A stretch of DNA of 64,000 bases, from the NCBI RefSeq assembly GCF_907164915.1, contig NC_061862.1, positions 81,867,718-81,931,717 of the forward strand, in the 5' to 3' direction. Every line of letters begins with the position of its first letter. Position 1 is the stretch's first letter. The DNA comes from Impatiens glandulifera. Taxonomy: Eukaryota > Streptophyta > Magnoliopsida > Ericales > Balsaminaceae. The notes below the pieces were generated by a model, which was not told the origin of the DNA, ran no database searches, and worked only from the letters and a program-made list of their open reading frames with translations. This document shows positions 56,791 through 64,000 of the stretch, in pieces. The position numbers and the translations under genes are program-made.

Positions 56791-59680
56791 TAATATAAAT
56801 TGAAATATTAACCCGGTAAAAGGTTCAATTCTACATAGGATAGATAAGTGTAACCTTTTGAACATTTCCTTATAAAAGTAGATACTTTACTAACCGATTA
56901 GTAGACTCGATATCCTTGAACTATTTTGTCTTTTGTGTAAACGATTACACACTTTCACATAGAATTCTTCTTGATGCATGTCAGTTCTCATGATTGTGTT
57001 CGTTTTGGTCATGAACACTCACTTGGTTTAGTGAGAGGGTCTAGAATTGAGTCGTGCAATTCTTTTGAAGCGCCCCCACTTCTCTCTCACATAAGTGATC
57101 TCTTTGTTCACAAGGAATTATTAAAAGTCTGTGTGCTTATCCTTTCCCGAAATACTATTTTATCATAAGATTTTTCACCCATAGTAATTTACCAAGTTTA
57201 GTACAATTAGGTTGTCTCATTGAACCTAGTTTTGGGGATATCCAATCATCATAGGTTGGGTTTCCCTTCATACTAACTTATTGTAGGCTTAAGTCTCATT
57301 CCTTGTGATGATTTTAACACCAACTTTCTATTTAACCCTTTGGTTAGCGGATCCGCAATATTATCTTTTGATTTTATGTAATCAATTGAGATAATTTCAG
57401 TAAAGATAATTGTCTAATGGTATTATATATACGACGTATATGTATAGACTTACCATTATACATATGACTCTTAGCTCGTCCGATCGTAAATTGACTATCC
57501 CAATTAATACAAATTACTTGTACGGACTTAGACCACATTAGAATATCTTCTAAGAATAGACGTATCCATTCATCTTATTCACCACATTTGTCAAGAGCTA
57601 TAAATTCAGATTTCATTATAGATCTAGCAATAATAATTTGTTTAGAAGATTTCCAAGATATAGATGCACCTCCAAGTGTAAACTGTAAATACATATTCAC
57701 TTGTTGACTTAAAGTCTTTCATATTTGAAATCCAATTAGTAGCAGTGTACCCTTCGATAACAACATGATGTCTCGTGTAGTGCAGACCAGAATCATGAGT
57801 ATTTCTCAAATACCTAAGTAATCGTACAATGGTTTACCAATGTTTATTACCCCGATTACTCGTGTATCTATGTAGTTTGCTTACTATATAAGCTATATGT
57901 GGTCTTGTACAACTCATTAAGTACATTATACTCCTAATTATTTGAGAATATTCTAATTGAGAAACATTATATCCACGATTTTTAGATAGATGTTGACTCG
58001 TATCTATCGGAGTCTTAGTCAATGCAGAATCATCCTTGTTAAATTTGTCAAGGATCTTATCCACATAATGTTATTGACTTAGAAGTATCCCTTCCGATGT
58101 TCTATTCACTTTGATTCCAAGAATCACATCAGCCAATCCCATATCTTTCATGTCAAATTTTGAATTTAACATATCTTTAGTTGATTTAACCATTTATCAT
58201 TACTTCCAATGATAAGTATGTCATCTATATAAAGACATAAAATGACGTAACAATTTTTTGTGTCTTTAATATAAATACATTTATCACATTCATTGATCTT
58301 AAATCCACTTGAGATCATAGCATGATCAAATTTCTCATGTCATTATTTTGGAGCTTGTTTTAAGTCATACAAAGACTTAACCAATTTACAAACTTTATTT
58401 TCTTGCCCTTGAGAAGAAAACCCTTGAGGTTGATCTATGAAAATTTCTTCTTCCAAGTCTCCATTTAAGAAAGTTGTTTTTACGTCCATTTGATGAACTT
58501 CTATATTACGCAAAGAAGTAATCGCAAGAATCAATCGAATAGAAGTTATTCTCGTAACCGGAGAATATTTATAAAAATAATCAAGAACTTCTCGTTGATG
58601 ATATCCTTTATCACCAGTCTTGCCTTATATTTATCAATTGATCCATCAGCTTTCATTTTCTTTTGAAAATCCATTGGCAACCTAGTGGTTAATTCCCGGA
58701 GGCAGATCCACTAGTTCTCATGCATGGTTTTGCAAGAAAGATTATATTTCACTATTAATTGCCTCTTTCCATTGAGGTCCTTCAAACGAAGTAATTGCCT
58801 CATTATACGTTTGAGGTTCACTTTCCATCATGAAAGTGATAAAATTTGGACCAAATGATTTTTTCGTTATAGCTCGTTTACTTCGTCTAAGTTCAACCTC
58901 AACTTCATTATCCTTTTCTTGTTCATCTAGTTCATATATGGAAGTACATGTTCAAAGAACGATGCATTTCTCAATTCAAATATTGTATTCTTATGAATAT
59001 CCAGAATGTCCGATTTAAACACAAGAAAAAGATAAACACTATTGTTATGTGCATATCCAATAAATATATAATCAATAGTTTTTTGGTCAAACTCTTACCT
59101 TTTTAAGTAATGGTACAACTACCTTAGATAAACACTTTCACATTTGTAAGTATTCATATGATGGTTTTCTTTTATTCCATAACTCATATGGACTCTTATC
59201 TATCTTCTTTGGTGGAATCTTATTTAAAATGTAATTAACCGTCAAAATCTAGCTTCTTTCGTGAAATCTTATTTAAAAGATAATTAACCGTCAAAATAGT
59301 TTCTCCCCATATGTTCTGTGGTAGACCAAAACTTAATATAAATGAATTCACCATTTTTTTAATGTTTTATTTTTTCTCTCAGTCGTACCATTTTGTTGAG
59401 AAGAATAAGGTGTTGTCGTCTAATGGATTATACCATGTTGAGCACATAGCTCGGGAAAAGGTGATTCATATTTACCTCATCTATCACTTCTTAACACCTT
59501 GATCTTTTTACCAAGTTGGTTTTTAACCTCATTTTTATAAAGAGTGAATTTCTCTATGACCTCATCTTTACTTTTAAAAATATACACATAACAATATTTT
59601 GTGTTATCATCAATATAAGTAATGAAGTATTTGTTGGGTTTTGTAACAATAAAACTATGGATCTTCTTAGAAATCAAAAC
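56791..59680 (-). pseudogene. Decayed Copia (integrase-RT-RNase H), interrupted at ~59680
   Basis: On the minus strand, the integrase piece NKYFITYIDDNTKYCYVYIF and KIKVLRSDR lies at 59477-59677. RT has VHQMDVKTTFLNGDLEEEIF and CKLVKSLYDLKQAPK (58343-58534), with a YVDDM-like segment near 58210-58230. RT-connection/RNase H sequence includes YLMSCTRPHIAYIVSKL (57834-58064) and further pieces to about 57300. Multiple frame breaks. The upstream half (gag, protease) is missing because another Copia lies to the right. Confidence 0.8.
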
Positions 59681-59689
59681 CTATAACAA

Positions 59690-60123
59690 ATTAGTTTCCA
59701 AATCGTCTATGACGAACAACAGACTTACCAAGAACTGAAATAGCACAAAATAAATGACAACACAATATACATGGTTCGGTCAAAATCGACCTACGTCCAC
59801 GGGAGGGATAAGTTTCACTAAATCAAACAAATGTCAATAGTAGAAACTTACATGCTCTGCTCTCAAATGAAAGAAGTGATTACACTAGGAATGGTTAGAA
59901 TCCTCCATAATCAAAAGTTTTCCCAACCTCTCACTCTAGATCAGCCAAAGAACAAGAAGAAGTAGAAAAACCCTAGATCGGTTTACTCTCTCTCAACCTT
60001 ACTGTGTCATGAAGAAAATACCCAAAAAAAGTATTTATACTCTAATCCGTTTTCATAACAGAAAACCCTAACCCGTTTACCCAGAATTTAAAACTCGTCC
60101 GCAATGGCAAGGAACACCTCAAC
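59690..60123 (-). repeat. 3' LTR of the right-hand Copia (boundaries approximate)
   Basis: Lies between the broken integrase at 59677 and the polypurine-like tract AAGGGGGAGAATCG (minus strand, about 60124-60137). It begins TTGAGGTGTTCC on the minus strand. It contains a TTCGGTC...TACGTCCACGGGAGG block and AT-rich promoter-like sequence. Clean TG...CA ends were not resolved. Confidence 0.5.
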
Positions 60124-60137
60124 GATTCTCCCCCTTC

Positions 60138-63100
60138 CGAGCCATGGGAGAATGTTGCTATAAACATTCATCATCGTGACACTCTTGCCAGAACAATTCC
60201 GACTTTGGCACAATATATCTCATGCTTGCCTCTTGGCAAGCCCTTTGTCATCATATCTGACCTGTTCTCATCTGTATGCACTTTCTCCAAGTATAACTCC
60301 TTCTTCTCGAACACTTCACGGATCCAATGGTACCTTCTTTAGATGTGTTTTGAACGTGAATGAAAACTTGGATTCTTGCTCACATGTATATCACTTTGTG
60401 AGTCACTAAACACCACAAACCTATTTGTGCAATGCCAATTTCTTTCAACAATTATTTCATCCATCTCATTTCCTTACAACATTCAGTAATGACAATATAT
60501 CCAACTTCTGTAGTAGACAAAGCAACACATTTCTGTAGACGAGACTGCCATGATACATCTCCTCCTCCAAAGGTAAACAAATACCCTGAAGTTCATCTCA
60601 CTGTGTCAATATCACCACTCATATCTGAATTAGAAAACCCGTCAACATGTGGTTTTCTAGTACCATAAAACAAAGCGTATTTGGAGGTCCCTCGAAGATA
60701 TCTCATTAGCCACTTAACCGCTTTCTAGTGTGTCTTATCGGGATTTGAAAGGAAACGACTAACTACTCCAACCGCATGAGTTATATCTGGTCTTGCACAA
60801 ACCATTGCATACATCAAACTGCCTATTGCTGAAGCATATGGAACACTGCACATTTCTTATCTTTCCTCTTCATCCTTGAGAGACATTGTCTTGTTTATTT
60901 TCAAGTGTGTAGCCAATGGACAAGCAACTGGTTTTTCCTTGTCCATACAAAATTGTTTTAGAATCTTCTCAATATATATCTCTTGAGACAACCATAGTCT
61001 TTTCTTCACCCGATCACGAATGACCTGCATTCCAAGAATTTGTCTTGTTTGACCCAAGTCTTTCATCTCAAAAGACTTAGCCAAATCCTTTTTCAACTTG
61101 GTAATCTTGAGTTTGTCTCTCCCTACAATCAACATGTCATCAACATATAGGAGAAGTATAATAAAATCATTAGAAACAAACTTTTGTACAAAGACACAGT
61201 GATATGTAGACGTCTTCTTGTACTCATGGATGGTCATGAATGACTCAAACTTAAGATACCATTGCCTTAGTGCTTGCTTCAAACCGTACAGACTTTTGAC
61301 AAGTTTGCACACCTTGCTTTCCTCACCTTTCTTATTGTAACCTTCGGGTTGCTCCATATAAACATCTTCATCCAAATCATCATGGAGAAATGCAGTCTTG
61401 ACATCAAGTTGTTCAATTTCAAGATCTATACAAGCAACTAGACCTAACACCACCTGGATAGAAGTCATCTTCTTTACTGGTGAGAAAATTTCATCATAAT
61501 CGATTCCATGTCTTTGGCCAAAACCTTTGATAACCAGCCTAGCCTTGTATCTTGGTTTGCTATCATCACCTTCTTGCTTGATCTTGTACACCCATTTATT
61601 TTGTAATACTTTTATGTTCTTTGGTCTTTCAACTAGTTTATATGTGTTATTTTTCAGCAATGACTTCATCTTTTCATCTATGGAAGCTATCCATTCTTCC
61701 TTATTAGCATCCTCAAGAGCCTCCTTATAGCATATAGGCTCCCCACAATCAGTTAAAAGAACATATTTTGTAGTAGGGTACTAAAATTTTGATCTTTTCT
61801 CCCTAGTAGACCTCCTAAGTACCTCTGTTTGTTGATTCTGTTGATTTCCATCTTCTTGTTGAACTTCAAAATTAGCCTCAATATTATCACCAAAATCAGT
61901 TTTAGTATTATTTCTATGGCCTACAGCTAGACCTTGAGGAACATCATCATCACTATCTGAGTCTGAAACTACATGTGGTTTTGTCTCCTCAACATCATGA
62001 GACAACTCAAGACCAGAAAGATCATGTATGTATGCATCAAGATTTTCACCATCTTCAAAATTCTCAATAGTCTAATCTTCAAGGAATACCACATCTCGAC
62101 TTCTCAAAACCTTCTTGTCAACTAGGTCATAACACTTGTATCCCCACTTTTCATCACCATAACCCAAAAATATGCATTGCCTGGTTTTTGCATCTATCTT
62201 AGACCTCTCATCTTTTGGAACATGCACAAAAACTCCGCAACCAAAAACACGTAAATAGTCGTAATTAACATTTTTACCTGACCAAACGCTTTCTGCACAC
62301 TTATTATTCAATGGCTTGGAGGGAGAACGATTGATCACATACACTACAGTGCTTATGGCTTCAGCCCAGAAATGCTTAGCCAACTTGGCATGGGATAGAA
62401 TACTCCACATCCGCTCCAACATTGTTCTGTTCATCCTCTCTACCACTCCATTTTGTTGTGGAGTCCTGGTCATAGTCTGTTCATGTTGAATGCTCTTTGC
62501 AATAATCATCAAATGAGTTTATGTACTCTCCCCCATTATTTGACCGCACCCTCATCAGTTTTCTTCTTGTCTCTCTTTCAACCAGCTTGTGAAAGACCTT
62601 AAACCTTGCTGCAACCTCATCCTTGGACTTTATAGCATATGCCCAAACCTTCCTAGATGCATCGTCTATGAAGGTTACAAAATAGGAAGCACCACCTATG
62701 AATTTAATCTTCATAGGACCAAAAACATTTGTATGGACCAGTTCAAGGACATTCTTTTTTAGTTCCACTTTTGACTTACTGAAGGAAACTCTGTTCTATT
62801 TACCCTTCAAGAAATGCTCACAATTTTCAAGATGAACATCCTTGAGATTCAGCAACTCATTCCTCTTGATCAAAACATTCAGCCCCTTTTCACTAATGTG
62901 ACCTAGTCTCTTGTGCCACATATCAGAGGATGACTCCATCACGACAAAATATGCTACATCATAGACAATTTTCAAATTTGTCTTATATAAGGAACAACAT
63001 TTCTTACCTCGTGCAACAACTAATGAACCCTTGCTTAACTTCCATGCACTACCACTAAAAACATTATGGTAGCCTCCATCATCGAGCTTACCTACTGAAA

Positions 63101-63995
63101 TCAAGTTCATTCTCAAATCAGGAACATGTCTTACATCTCTCAATATCAGGAAACAACTCATGTTTGTCTCGATTCTAACATCACCAAGACAAACTATCTT
63201 GGACACGCCACTATTACCCATGCGCACATCACCATAATCACTAACTTTATAGGACTGGAAATAACCTTTATTTGGAGTAATATGGAATGAGGCACATGTG
63301 TCAACAATCCATGTTGATTCATTTGAAGATGCACTAAGACATGAGTCTTGACAGTTAGAAGCATATGTCAGTTCACCATCTGAAGCATAAATAGATGTAT
63401 CTGCACTCTGTTCTTTTTTCTCTAGGCTTCATTGTACCCTTTGCTTTATAATTTTTAAATTTCCAGCACTCGTTTTTTCAATGACTCATTTTGCCACAGT
63501 AATGGCAAGCACCATCCTTCTTTGGAGCTCTAGAACTGCCCCTGCTCGAACCACTTCTATTATCCTTTGATCTTCCTCTATCAGTCACTAACATATCAGA
63601 CTTAGAGATTTATCCCCCTTTCAATTCTCCTCATTAAGTAAGGAACTGGTGACAAATTCCATGTTGACTTTACCATTTGGTGTTGAGTTGCTGAGAGTGA
63701 TAATAAGTGTCTCCCAACTTGTAGGCAAAGATCCAAGGACTAAAAGTGCTTGCACCTCATCATCAAAGTTTATCTTAATACTACTCAGCTGATTCAAAAT
63801 ATTTTGAAATTCATTCAAGTGCTCAACAATTGATTTATTATCAATGTACTTCAGATTCACCAACCTTTGTACCAGTGTTGCTTTATTCCCTGCTGACCTT
63901 CCAGCGTAGAGAGCTTCAAGTTTGCTCCACACACCATACGTCATAGTCTCGTTCTCAACCTGATGCACAACATTTACACCAACCCAGGAACAAAT
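60138..63995 (-). pseudogene. Copia internal region (gag to RNase H), 5' end outside the window
   Basis: Minus-strand order from the right edge: gag (63621-63968: MHQVENETMTYGVWSKLEAL, SIVEHLNEFQNILNQLS, LGSLPTSWETLIITL), then CCHC and protease remnants (63240-63560, broken) and GAG-pre-integrase (62796-63227, DMWHKRLGHISEKGL). Integrase follows (62481-62768, VTFIDDASRKVWAYAIKSKD; 62072-62512, TPQQNGVVERMNRTMLERM), then a linker (61781-62005). RT (60857-61669) has YKARLVIKGFGQRHG, DVKTAFLHDDLDEDVYM and LLLYVDDMLIVGRD. RNase H to about 60200 is frame-broken. It is related to, but distinct from, the element at 13586-20120. It appears to have inserted into the Copia to its left. Confidence 0.88.
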
Positions 63996-64000
63996 AAAGC

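Overview
The window looks like an AT-rich nuclear segment of a flowering plant, probably a eudicot. It has an intron-rich mitochondrial succinate-CoA ligase gene with plant-type GT-AG introns, B3-domain genes, Ty1/copia retrotransposons primed by initiator-Met tRNA, a tRNA-derived SINE, hAT elements and Mutator-like elements. I see no bacterial features and no rRNA, tRNA or CRISPR locus. Most of the window is mobile DNA; only two host genes look intact, SUCLA (25891-31881) and one B3 gene (23584-24336).

Layout. 1-6500: a decayed minus-strand Copia split by a ~3 kb solo-LTR-like insertion (1051-4027). 6944-9720: an HSP110/HSP70-14-like fragment invaded by a SINE with an exact 10-bp target duplication, then an LTR end and a MITE with a 9-bp target duplication. 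9840-24500: a tandem segmental duplication carrying two B3 genes. The first copy holds a small non-autonomous LTR element (10677-13040) with fragments of two host genes (mTERF and MOS2). The first B3 gene is split by a full-length Copia (13586-20120), which itself carries a hAT element (17387-18796) in its gag zinc knuckle. The second B3 gene (23584-24336) is intact. 25891-31881: the 12-exon SUCLA gene, whose reading frame I could join completely (422 codons).

33035-55901 is the most striking object: a ~22.9 kb Mutator-like element with ~470-bp terminal inverted repeats and an imperfect 9/10-bp target duplication. Its plus-strand left half carries a tandem-BRCT gene resembling the C terminus of plant BARD1/BRCA1, with introns and an uninterrupted frame, and a FAR1-type MULE transposase with one frameshift and one stop. 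Its right half carries two broken but recognisable Ulp1-type (C48) SUMO-protease-like genes and an intact aminotransferase-like/plant-mobile-domain gene, all on the minus strand, plus an unidentified ~96-codon plus-strand ORF with a TATA box. The space between genes is filled with a recurring module: a G-rich motif ending in TTTACATGA, followed by GCGAA...TTCGC palindromes, in tandem near both ends and dispersed inside.

55902-64000: the duplicated right flank of the giant element, then a decayed minus-strand Copia interrupted near 59680 by another minus-strand Copia that runs off the window.

How it fits together: the giant element would supply its own transposase, and its Ulp1-like, PMD-like and BRCT genes are passengers or accessory factors acquired from the host. 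MULEs carrying Ulp1-like genes are known in plants (Kaonashi, CUMULE); the combination here with a BARD1-like BRCT gene is what I consider possibly undescribed. Several frame breaks lie in homopolymers, so assembly error is an alternative to genuine decay at those sites.
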